This document shows, one piece after another, positions 43,555-52,600 of a DNA stretch of 64,000 nucleotides. The notes below the pieces were generated by a model, which had not been told where the DNA came from, ran no database searches, and saw nothing but the letters and a program-made list of their open reading frames with translations. Each line of letters opens with the position of its first letter. Position 1 is the stretch's first letter. The position numbers and the translations under genes were made by a program. Origin of the DNA: JAVBNH01 sp031551635 (lineage in GTDB: Bacteria > Bacillota > Clostridia > Oscillospirales > Acutalibacteraceae); NCBI GenBank assembly GCA_031551635.1, contig JAVBNH010000009.1, forward strand, positions 15,474-79,473, in the 5' to 3' direction.

Positions 43555-43582
43555 TTATAGCATAATATGACTTTTATGTCAA
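43554..43582 (-). promoter_or_regulatory. Perfect-consensus sigmaA promoter of the DUF4143 ATPase
   Basis: On the minus strand TTGACA (43577-43582), a 17-nt spacer and TATAAT (43554-43559). The -35 is inside the left arm of a 23-bp perfect inverted repeat. The two 127-bp elements begin right at the -10, so the transcript leader is nearly all element sequence. Confidence 0.78.
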
Positions 43583-43622
43583 GAAAAATCAGAATATTTT
43601 GATTTTTCTTGACATAAAAGTC
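43569..43622. repeat. 23-bp perfect inverted repeat upstream of the DUF4143 ATPase
   Basis: Arms 43569-43591 and 43600-43622 are exact complements around an eight-nt AT loop. Both arms contain TGTCAAG/CTTGACA. It could be an operator, since it covers the -35, or the remnant of a mobile element. Confidence 0.85.
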
Positions 43623-43631
43623 AAAAAATCA

Positions 43632-43668
43632 GAAAAAAGAACCCCGCCGGAAAAATAACCAGGCGGGG
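43632..43668 (-). terminator. Rho-independent terminator of the glycan operon
   Basis: CCCCGCC (43642-43648) and GGCGGGG (43662-43668) form a GC-rich stem, followed on the minus strand by TTCTTTTTTCT. It would end the transcript of the GNAT-GH78 gene. Confidence 0.75.
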
Positions 43669-43728
43669 AATAATTGATTTACTGGGCAATATCATGCTAA
43701 TTTTAATTAAAATAGTCGGTTTATATCG

Positions 43729-43759
43729 TGAGCAAATCCTTTTGCTCATTCGCAAAAGG
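43729..43759. other. Two mutually exclusive hairpins downstream of the GH78 gene
   Basis: TGAGCAAA/TTTGCTCA (43729-43748) and CCTTTTGC/GCAAAAGG (43738-43759) are both perfect 8-bp stems that share bases, so only one can form at a time. They lie in the 3' untranslated region between the GH78 stop and its terminator. No function can be assigned. Confidence 0.4.
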
Positions 43760-43798
43760 GCACCCTCGTTAACCTTCTTTTTTAATTTGGAATTAATA

Positions 43799-46306
43799 TC
43801 AATACCCGGCTTTTATAATTCCGTTTGGAGTGCGAATGCTGCCTCTAGCCCATTCGAGCTCAGGGATTTCCGCTGGCTTGATTTCATAGTCGCTCCAGTT
43901 GAAGCTGCCTTCTTTTTGCCGGATTCCCAAAATATCGGTAAAGAAATATTCAACGACAGAGCCGAACATAGGATGGTTTTTTGAGTTTCTTCCGCTCCAT
44001 TCCTCCCAGAGCGTAGTCGCGCCGCTCCTGCGCATAAAATCAAAGGAAATTTCATGCGCCGAGGTGAGCAGCTTATAAGCGAGTGAAGCGTTGCCGCTCC
44101 TGAAAAGTGTCTTTGTCAGAATATCCGTTCCGAAAATGCCAGTGTCGTAATGTCCGAGTTCATTGTAACGCTTGACAATATTACCAAGAAGACGCTCATC
44201 TCCTAGAGCGATATCATACATAAATGCGTCCGCCGCCTGCGCACCGCCGAAAAAGCTGCCGCTGTCCTTATCGAAGAAGTTGCTCATCAATGCCTCCTTG
44301 CAGGAGGCTGTTTTTTCGTCAATAAAGCTTTTGTCGCTGTCTGTTCCGAGGATTTCCGCCACCTTGTTCGCTATTTCAAGACATTTCACGAAATAGTAGG
44401 TGTTCACAAAAGGCTCGCTGATTATCAGCTTGTTTCCCGGCGGGTTCCAGTCACCTAGACACCAGCCGAAGTCCTCCTCGCGGACAACCAGACCGTTTTC
44501 ACTGCGTAAATCGAGGTAATGAAGGTATTTTATTATGTGCGGATAATATTTTTCCAGAATATCAATTTCGCCCGTAAAAAGATAGTAATTCCACGGCACA
44601 ATTGCTATTGCTCCGCCCCAGCCACCGGGTCCGCCGCCTCCGCCATAGAAAGGAGCGGTGTGCTGGACATGACCGTTGTATCTGTCCTGACAGTCGGCAA
44701 TGTCCTGCATCCATTTTCGGTACATTGCCTTCGCGTCATAATTTGTCAGAACCGAACGCACGGTAATCTGACCGTCGCCTGTGTAGCCGAGGCGTTCGCG
44801 GTGGGGGCAGTCGGAAGGCACGCAGCAGTGAATATTGTTGCTCTGTGTGCGGATATATGCGTTATATATCCAGTTCAGTGTCTCGTTGCTGCTCTCAAAT
44901 TCACTGATGCATTCAATTTCCGAGTGAACCACGCGGAACTCGATTACCTCCGCGTTCCCAAGCACTTCAAAATACCGCGCGGCGTGCCATGTGAAGCGCG
45001 GGTATAGCTCACCCTCATAGTCGCCGTCATTGATGAAAACATCTCTCTGCATTCGTGCGGTGCCGCCTGTTGATTCAAAATCAAGCGAGCCGTCCTCAAA
45101 AAGCCAGTCGGCATAGCGCACAAAAACGGTGTCGTCCCGCCTTTTGTTTGAAAAACGCAAAACCGCGTAACCTGAAACAGCTTCACCCAGGTCATAGGTT
45201 TTGCAATCGCCGAACTCGCGGATGCATTTCGGCTCGATTAGGCGAATAACCTTATCGCTGGGGCATTCCTGCTTGCAAATCAAGGATTTCGGCGCGGGAA
45301 CACTGTAGTGTTTTTCCCAGTCAGAGCAGTCAAAACACGGTTCAAAGCACCCATTTTTCGCAAGGCGCATATCATGGGTTTCACCGAAATAGATATTGGT
45401 TCTGGTAATTTCACCCGTATCGAAACAGCCGTTTTTGTCCGAAACGAAACACAGTTTTTCGCCGCTTTTCGTCTCGATTGTGATTTTATAGCACAGTTTA
45501 AGCTGACCGCAGCGGGTAAAGCCCTCGTTGCGGCTCTCGTGCTGAGCGTACCAGCCGTTACCTATATGGACACCCAGCACATTTTCGCCGTCTCTGAGCG
45601 AATGCGTTATGTCATAATTCAAATAATAAATTCGGTGAGAGAGGGTGTCAAATATCGGCATATTAATTTTATCCAGCGGGCGTTTTTCATAGTCGGACCA
45701 TGCGGGGACATTCAAATCTTCGCTGATTCTCTCGCCGTTAATGTATAATTCGAAAAATCCAAGACTGGTAATGTCTATACTCGCGCTTTTGACCTCGCAG
45801 GCTGTAAATGAGCGTCTGAAGCGGACTGCTTCAGCGTCCTTTTTAAATTCCAGCCACTCGCAGCCGTCAAAAACAAGGTTTTTTGCCATATGGGTGTGAG
45901 GAATATGACCGTCCATATATTCAACGCCGTAAGGTGCGAAGCCGAATTTTTCATAGAAGGGTACAGCGTAGGTCTGGGCTCCCAAAGAGAAGCTTTCAGC
46001 GCCGAGCTGTTTCGCTTTTTCCATCAGCTCATTCATTATTCTCGCGCCGAGATGGCGGCTTCTATAACTGCGCAGTACCGCCACACGCCCCGGCGAAAAG
46101 TCATGATTGCCGCCGCTGTTTTCGAAAATTCTGCCGCAGGCTACTGCCTTTTTATCGTCGTAAATTACAAGATGGTGACAGGTTTCGTCATGCTCATCGA
46201 ATTCGTCGGCAACCGAATACCCCTGCTCATCGCAGAATACAGCTATCCTGACCTCACGCGCGTCATCGTAGTTCTCACCGGGCAAAATAAATTTTGATGT
46301 TATCAT
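43799..46306 (-). CDS. GNAT acetyltransferase fused to alpha-L-rhamnosidase (GH78)
   Basis: An 835-residue two-part protein. Residues about 1-145 form a GNAT N-acetyltransferase domain (acetyl-CoA loop region VAVLRSYRSRHLGARIM and the ending YEKFGFAPYGVEYMDG). From about 150 on it is a GH78 alpha-L-rhamnosidase, with an N-terminal beta-sandwich (YINGERISEDLNVPAWSDY), the (alpha/alpha)6 catalytic region SDCPHRERLGYTGDGQ and the conserved TTLWEEWSGRN. No signal peptide, so the enzyme is probably cytoplasmic and acts on imported oligosaccharides. Ten nt downstream of the GH43/beta-helix gene. The reading frame is continuous across the junction. Confidence 0.88.
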   Translation of the reverse strand: MITSKFILPGENYDDAREVRIAVFCDEQGYSVADEFDEHDETCHHLVIYDDKKAVACGRIFENSGGNHDFSPGRVAVLRSYRSRHLGARIMNELMEKAKQLGAESFSLGAQTYAVPFYEKFGFAPYGVEYMDGHIPHTHMAKNLVFDGCEWLEFKKDAEAVRFRRSFTACEVKSASIDITSLGFFELYINGERISEDLNVPAWSDYEKRPLDKINMPIFDTLSHRIYYLNYDITHSLRDGENVLGVHIGNGWYAQHESRNEGFTRCGQLKLCYKITIETKSGEKLCFVSDKNGCFDTGEITRTNIYFGETHDMRLAKNGCFEPCFDCSDWEKHYSVPAPKSLICKQECPSDKVIRLIEPKCIREFGDCKTYDLGEAVSGYAVLRFSNKRRDDTVFVRYADWLFEDGSLDFESTGGTARMQRDVFINDGDYEGELYPRFTWHAARYFEVLGNAEVIEFRVVHSEIECISEFESSNETLNWIYNAYIRTQSNNIHCCVPSDCPHRERLGYTGDGQITVRSVLTNYDAKAMYRKWMQDIADCQDRYNGHVQHTAPFYGGGGGPGGWGGAIAIVPWNYYLFTGEIDILEKYYPHIIKYLHYLDLRSENGLVVREEDFGWCLGDWNPPGNKLIISEPFVNTYYFVKCLEIANKVAEILGTDSDKSFIDEKTASCKEALMSNFFDKDSGSFFGGAQAADAFMYDIALGDERLLGNIVKRYNELGHYDTGIFGTDILTKTLFRSGNASLAYKLLTSAHEISFDFMRRSGATTLWEEWSGRNSKNHPMFGSVVEYFFTDILGIRQKEGSFNWSDYEIKPAEIPELEWARGSIRTPNGIIKAGY

Positions 46307-46316
46307 ATTTTTTCCT

Positions 46317-49300
46317 TTATTTTCTTCCTATATTATCAAGTGGTATGGGCGCGAAGAAGCTGAATTGTGAATTGTCGTTGAATGTGTAATCCCCGCCTGC
46401 GAAGTCAACAAAGCCGATATCGTTGACAGCAAAAATTTTGTTATTTTCAATATTCGCGTATTTTTTAACACCGTCGTCCAGCATTCCGATATTCTTTTTG
46501 GGGGATAAAATTATATTGTTGTAAACATGTCCGTTCGGGTTTATCGCATAATTTTTATCCTTGTTGTTCGCGTTATAGCCGAGCATCAGGTCAATACCGG
46601 GATATTTATGACCCCAAGCGGCGTTGAGTGCTTTGGCTTCTGCGAGAAGCTCCCAGTGCCTGCCTGTCGATTCCTTGACATAGCTCTTGTACCAGCCGTC
46701 GTCATGATAACCCGAATAGGTGCGGTCATCGTAATAAATCGCTGTTTTCGCGTTGATTATGAGGTTGTTTGACACGTCAATATCCCTGCCGCTGCCGATA
46801 AGGAAGGCGTTCCCTGGAATATTGATAAGGAGGTTGCCATATGCTGTCTGACCGGCGAGACCGTCGTCAAAATAGATTCCGTTCGGTGTAAATTCACCTG
46901 TCCCGATGTCTGCAATGATATTGTAGCGGAGAATATTACCGTAGTAGCTCAGGTTACGCCCTGCATAAATCGCGCCCGCGTCACTTGAGTGGCGGACAAC
47001 ATTGTGCAGGTAGTTGTTCTCAATAAGGTGCTCGTTACCCTCGTAAAATATCCCCATATGCGGGGCGTTGAATATTTCGTTATTCGCAACAACATTCCCG
47101 ACACCGTGAAGCGAAACACCTGACGCATAAGTTTTTTGAATCTCCGCGTAGTCGTGAATACTGTTGTTTTTAACTGTGTTATTCTCAAAAACCAGACCGC
47201 CCGCGCGGATATCAACGCCCTGTGAGTTATACATATCAGAGCCGAGGTAAACCGCATCCTTGCCTATAGAATAAATTTCGCAGCCGGAAAGCTCGTTGCC
47301 GCTGCCCTGCACGGTTACACCTCTCGCTGCTGCGTTTGAAATTTTTGAGTACCGCAATGTGCAGTTTTTGCCGAAAATTTCGGCGCAGGAGCCTCGCGTA
47401 CCGCTGAAATCTATGCCGTCAATTACGATATTTTCCGCAGTGCTCCCGATTTTTAAGAGGCTTCCGGTATAAGTCGTAAGGGCTATCTCACTGTTCGCGA
47501 AGTCCGCGGGAGGATAGAAGTAAAGCTTATTAGCATTTCTGTCTATATAGTATTCGCCGACTGTGTCAAGCTCCTCAAAGACATTGTAGAAAGAATACAG
47601 CGCGCCCTCCTTGTAGCCGTAATTGCTGACATAGCTAGTTGTGACGGCGGCGGTGTCTTTATTGTAGGCTGCAATTGTCGTTGAGCTGTCCGCCCAGTCC
47701 CAGAAGAAATAGCCGAACATCCACACATCCTCAAGTGTCTGCCACTTTTTAACGCGGTTGTTAGTCTCCTCGTCAAGGGTAAAGGTGCCGCCCTTGTGGT
47801 TGCGTCTCTGTGCCCAAGTGTTGTCATAATTCTGCGGGCTTGGTTCTGAGCAGTCGCCGACATCAAGCACCTTGTTTATCTTGAGATACTGTGAGTTATT
47901 CGGGTAAGACGCGAGAGTCTGGCGGGAATCATTGCAGAAAAATTCGCCGGGCAGAATACCGGTGTGGTCACCATCATATTTATAAGCGGTTGAATATGCG
48001 CCGATGGAATAAAGCTTACCGTAGTCGGCTTTGCTTATGCCGTATAGTGATAAATCAACGCTTTTTACCTTGTCGGCGGCTGAAGGGCTAAGCCTTGCTT
48101 TTTCTGCGGTATTGAGTGATGTAAAGTCAGCAGGGTTAAGCGTTGCCGCTCCTGTGACGGTAACGGGACTTTCGTCATATGCGGCGAATTTAAGCTCGTA
48201 TCCTTCGCCGATATTATCTCTTTCGTCAAAGCTGAGAAAATTCGCATTACCCGAGTATTCACCGCCGAAAACCGCGACTGTAAGGTTTCGCTTGGTACCG
48301 TTCATAGCTGCGATTTCGGCTCGAGCCGCGTCCTGAGCCTTTGTCAGTGTCTTGAACGGAGCGGCTTTGCTGCCGGTGTTCGCGTCGTTTCCGCCCATGG
48401 CACTGACATAAAAATCCGCGTCATCTATAGCTGCACGCGCGGGCTCAGTGTAAGGCGTAACGAGCGGCGCGGGTGTTACAGGACTTATGCCGTCCCTGTT
48501 TTGCTTATAAAAAAGCGAGCAGAAGGTGTTGTTAATAAAGAAATAAATTTTTGTAACCGTGTTTTTTATGCCGGTTAAAAATTTGCCGTCCTCCTTCGCC
48601 GTGTTCACCAGCTCAAGCGAATATCCAAGGTCACGGACTTCATAAAAAACAGGTGTTGTCCGTGCAACTTCGGCGTTGTTCGGGGAGTGAATGCTCATCA
48701 TCAGCTTACCTTCAAGCGAGGTGAAGAGCATGCCGTGACCACCGTCATATTTATTGAAGCTGCCGTTTTTCATATAGAGCAGGAAGGGGTCCTGCACCCA
48801 TTTGCCGTCAATTTTGCCGTTTACCGAGCGGGCTGTCGCGACACAGTAGCCGTTCTTGCTGCTGCCCGACCAGAGCATCATCAGCTCTCCGGTTTTAGTT
48901 GTGTAAAGCCAGCAGCCGTCTGTGACATTGTTGCTTTTCTTTGTCGGCAATTCACCAGACTTAAAAAGTGAAATCGGCTCAGAAATAAAGGTTGAGAGGT
49001 CATCGCTGAGCTTTGCGGCGGAAAAATCGCCCTTGCCGTCCGGCATGGAGGTCCATTCATGGACAAAAACCATCCAAGGCTGATTGCTCCTGTCGACATA
49101 AAGCGTTCCGTCAATAGCATCCCAGTCCTTCGGAGTCGCATGACCCTGCGAGATTTCCATAAAAGGACCGAGGGGGCTCGCACTGCGGAAAACAGAAACG
49201 CCCCGATGATTTGTCAGGGAAGAGAAATAAGTCGCGAACAGGTAGAAGTTGCCCTTATAGTAATGGCATTCCGGCGCCCAGAAATTTGTCTTACCGTCAA

Positions 49301-49577
49301 AGCCGGTGGGAGGAGTGCAGACATTGAAAGGACCTGCCCAGTTTTCCAAATCCTCGCTGACATAGCAGCCGTAAATGCCGCCGCCTGTAGCCGCGCCGGT
49401 GCCGTACATGTAGTATTTGCCCTCATGCACTAAGACGCAGGGGTCACGCAGGGAGATGTCAAGGGTTTTCTTTGAATAGTTCATAGACTCACCTACAGGT
49501 GTAATTTCGAACAGGGAAAAAATGCTCAGAATCATTGCTAAGCTCAGAATAATGCTGACAGTTTTTCTACTTTTCAC
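46317..49577 (-). CDS. Secreted GH43 glycosidase fused to a parallel beta-helix domain
   Basis: A 1086-residue exported protein with a signal peptide (about 1-27). The GH43 five-bladed propeller (about 40-345) has the general-base Asp in SLRDPCVLVHEGKYYMYG, the pKa-modulating Asp in WDAIDGTLYVD, and VTDGCWLY where the general acid is expected. After a short linker a right-handed beta-helix domain (about 395-1050) starts with DFYVSAMGGNDANTGSKAAPF and has Asn-ladder repeats. Likely targets are arabinoxylan, arabinan or pectin side chains. The start is GTG at 49577 with GGAGG six nt upstream. Second gene of the lacZ-GH43-GH78 set. Confidence 0.87.
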   Translation of the reverse strand: MKSRKTVSIILSLAMILSIFSLFEITPVGESMNYSKKTLDISLRDPCVLVHEGKYYMYGTGAATGGGIYGCYVSEDLENWAGPFNVCTPPTGFDGKTNFWAPECHYYKGNFYLFATYFSSLTNHRGVSVFRSASPLGPFMEISQGHATPKDWDAIDGTLYVDRSNQPWMVFVHEWTSMPDGKGDFSAAKLSDDLSTFISEPISLFKSGELPTKKSNNVTDGCWLYTTKTGELMMLWSGSSKNGYCVATARSVNGKIDGKWVQDPFLLYMKNGSFNKYDGGHGMLFTSLEGKLMMSIHSPNNAEVARTTPVFYEVRDLGYSLELVNTAKEDGKFLTGIKNTVTKIYFFINNTFCSLFYKQNRDGISPVTPAPLVTPYTEPARAAIDDADFYVSAMGGNDANTGSKAAPFKTLTKAQDAARAEIAAMNGTKRNLTVAVFGGEYSGNANFLSFDERDNIGEGYELKFAAYDESPVTVTGAATLNPADFTSLNTAEKARLSPSAADKVKSVDLSLYGISKADYGKLYSIGAYSTAYKYDGDHTGILPGEFFCNDSRQTLASYPNNSQYLKINKVLDVGDCSEPSPQNYDNTWAQRRNHKGGTFTLDEETNNRVKKWQTLEDVWMFGYFFWDWADSSTTIAAYNKDTAAVTTSYVSNYGYKEGALYSFYNVFEELDTVGEYYIDRNANKLYFYPPADFANSEIALTTYTGSLLKIGSTAENIVIDGIDFSGTRGSCAEIFGKNCTLRYSKISNAAARGVTVQGSGNELSGCEIYSIGKDAVYLGSDMYNSQGVDIRAGGLVFENNTVKNNSIHDYAEIQKTYASGVSLHGVGNVVANNEIFNAPHMGIFYEGNEHLIENNYLHNVVRHSSDAGAIYAGRNLSYYGNILRYNIIADIGTGEFTPNGIYFDDGLAGQTAYGNLLINIPGNAFLIGSGRDIDVSNNLIINAKTAIYYDDRTYSGYHDDGWYKSYVKESTGRHWELLAEAKALNAAWGHKYPGIDLMLGYNANNKDKNYAINPNGHVYNNIILSPKKNIGMLDDGVKKYANIENNKIFAVNDIGFVDFAGGDYTFNDNSQFSFFAPIPLDNIGRK

Positions 49578-49620
49578 GATAATCCTCCTTTGTCTTGTTA
49601 AATGATGCTTTTTAAAATCA

Positions 49621-49662
49621 TCGCGAGCAGTTTATAAAAAACTACCGTGTTTTAACTCGCGA
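49621..49662. terminator. Hairpin between lacZ and the GH43 gene
   Basis: TCGCGAG (49621-49627) and CTCGCGA (49656-49662) are complementary, with a shorter inner AAAAC/GTTTT pairing. It may partially terminate or process the transcript. The 49578-49697 gap also contains a degenerate repeat at 49664-49697. Confidence 0.4.
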
Positions 49663-49663
49663 C

Positions 49664-49697
49664 CAATATCCAGCATCCAGCATCCAGCGTCCAGTGT
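49664..49697. repeat. Degenerate CCAGCAT microrepeat abutting the lacZ stop
   Basis: Four to five imperfect units of CCAGCAT/CCAGCGT/CCAGTGT run up to the TAG stop of lacZ. It is of the same style as the microrepeats at 23417-23445 and 63811-63866. Confidence 0.5.
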
Positions 49698-52600
49698 CTA
49701 ATTTGGTATAATAGTAAAGCTGACAACAAGTTCCTCCATTGAGGCATCTCTTTTGTATTCGTCAAGCGTGTCAGGTCCGCATGCGCAGGAGCCGGAACCC
49801 CTCTGGAAGCTGTCAAGCGACAGGAAAACGGTATTTTCGTCCTTCAAATCCTCCTGATGTTTCGCTTTTTCAAGGCTCTCTTGAGTATAATCATGAACAC
49901 TGAAGGCGAATTTATCATAGGCGTAAATTGTCAGACCTCTGCCCTTTTTGTCGCTCAGCTCAAGCCATTTTGTCTCGCAGTGGTCACCGTTGTCCTGGGG
50001 ATATATATAAGGCTCGTGCATTGCCTTGACTGTCGAGGAATAAATACCCATCGGTGACTGGGCAATAATATCCGGCAGATTTTCTTTTTCGCCCCTGCCG
50101 TAATATTTTACATTATCAAGCTCCTTCGCAAGCTCAAGTGTCAGTCCGAAGCGCGCGAGGTCAACCGGAGCGTCGTCGCTCGCGACCTCAAGCGAGGCGG
50201 TGACATCCATTGCGCCGCTTGCCCAAATCGCATAATTTACATCAACATTATAAAACACCTTTTTGCCGACCTTCAGCTCGTAAAGCACGTAGACATTGAC
50301 GACAGCATTGTCAAGCTCGACTATTATGTCGGCGGCGACAGACTTCATCTTGTCAAGCCCGCTCTGCTTCCAGAGTCTCTTCGGGTAATGGTCATTATCA
50401 AGGAAGGCACGCCATAAATTCGGCAGGAAGCCCTTCACATTTCCGGCGGGAGTCTGGTTGATATATTCTTTTTTGTCAACACAGTAATTCAGCAGTTGAC
50501 CGTCCTCATCGGAGAACTTGACAAAACCGTTATCGAATTTTACGGTGATGATATTATCATAAATTTCAGCGGAGATTTTGTCGCCGATTTCAAACTCGAA
50601 CTCGTATTCGACATCGTTCAGCACCAGCTGCTCGAGAGCCATTAGATTGCCGTCCTCAAAATAACTAAGGTTGAGGTGGTAATCCTTTTCCTCACTGATT
50701 TCCTTGTGCTTAATCTCCACCTGCTTTGTCGCCTTCGGCGCGAGGTCAAGCTTTTTCAGCTCGCCGCTGTCAATAACAAGGCCGTTTTCAAGCAGCTCCC
50801 AGGTGATTTTGAGGTAGTCGGCGTTGCGGAAACGGTTTGTGTTCAAAAACTCAAACATACCGTTTCCGAGGGATTTCGCGCGAATCGGGCGGTAGACAAC
50901 CTGCATTTCATACGCACCTGTATGAGGTGTACGGTCAGGATAAACAAGCGCGTCGACGCAGAAATTGCCATCGTGCTGTTTCTCACCATGGTCGCCGCCG
51001 TAGGTGTATTTATACTTGTATTTTTTATCCTCGGGTCCGTGGAAAACCGAGTGGTCAGCCCATTCCCATATGCAGCCGCCCATAAACTGGTCGCCCGCGT
51101 ACATGACCTCCCAGTATTCCTCCAAATTGCCCGGACCGAAGCCCATTGCATGGCAGTATTCGCAGAAATAGAAGGGCTTTCCGAAATAACGCTTGTCGAC
51201 TTTGTGGTTATTGGTTCTCTTGTGCTTGAGCATATCGCGTATGACTGGAATGGAGGTATACATCTCGCTGATTACGTCATACGAATGACGTTTTGTACGC
51301 ACAACACCCTCATAATGAACTGGAATCTGCGGGCAGACTTCATGAAGGTATTTGTAGCACACATCGTGGCACTTGTAGCCGCCGGCTTCGTTTCCGAGTG
51401 ACCACATGGTGATGCAGGCGCGGTTGCGGTCGCGATAATACATGCGCTTGACGCGGTCAAGGTAATGCTTTGCCCATTTCATATCCATGCTTATCCAGTC
51501 TGTATGCAGACCGAGGTCATGCAGTCCGTGGGTTTCAATGTCAGCCTCATCAACGACATAGCAACCGTAAACATCGGCGAGAATCAGGAAAAATGGGTCA
51601 GAGGGATAGTGAGAGGTCCTGACGGTATTGACATTGAGGGACTTCATGAGCTTAATGTCGTCCTCAAGATCCTCGAGGGTCATCGCGTAGCCGCGCACAG
51701 GATGAGTGTCGTGATGGTTGACGCCCTTCATCTTGATGTTTGCGCCGTTGAACAGGAATACCTCGCCCTGTATTTCAACAGTTTTGAAGCCTGTAAAATT
51801 GCGAAGGCACATAAGCTCTTTGCCTTCCTTCACAACGCTGAGATATAAGTCATAAAGAGTCGGAATTTCAGCGTTCCATTCTTCTACATTCAATTTCTTA
51901 AAACTAAAATTTACAGCTTCAGAAGCTTTCACGCTGTCCTCGCAGAGAAGCTTGCCGTCCTTTGTGAAAAGAGCGGCGTTGACAATTGTTCCTGTGAGGT
52001 CGCCGCACAGCATAGCTTCAATATTCAAGTCATAAGTCTTGCCGCTCTTTGGGGTTTCGAGCTTGAAATCCCAAAGGAAGGCATCCGGCTGTTTCGTGAT
52101 ATAAACATCCCTGAAAATGCCGTTTTCGCGGAAGAAATCCTGCGCCTCAAGGAAGGAGCCATTGCACCACTTGAAGCTGACCGCAAGCAGCTCATTGAGC
52201 CCGTTTTTAATATAGGGGGTGATGTCAAATTCGGCAGTGTTGTGCGAGCCCTCGGAGTAACCAACGAACTGACCGTTTACATATAAGCCGATATTGTTTG
52301 CAACTCCAAGGAATGTGATTCGGTGGGTTTTTTCCGCGCCGTTTATCATAAATTCCTTACGGTAGACTCCGCAGGGCATATCCTCCGGAACCTCAGGAGG
52401 GAGGGTTTTGAACTGATAGGGGCAGTTGAGGTAGACAGGCTCCTCATAATGACCCTCACGCTGCCAGACAGAGGGGACATGAACGCTGTCAAATTTCATC
52501 CTTAAAGTGTCAATAACAGCGGGCATTTTCGAGTATTGCTTATAGAATTTAAATCCCCATTCGCCGCTAAGGCAGTCAAGCATATCGCTCTCATATCGTT

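Noticed and set aside
50676..51401. 241-codon plus-strand ORF opposite lacZ
   Set aside because: It is the antisense shadow of a conserved beta-galactosidase with intact motifs; no independent start signal.
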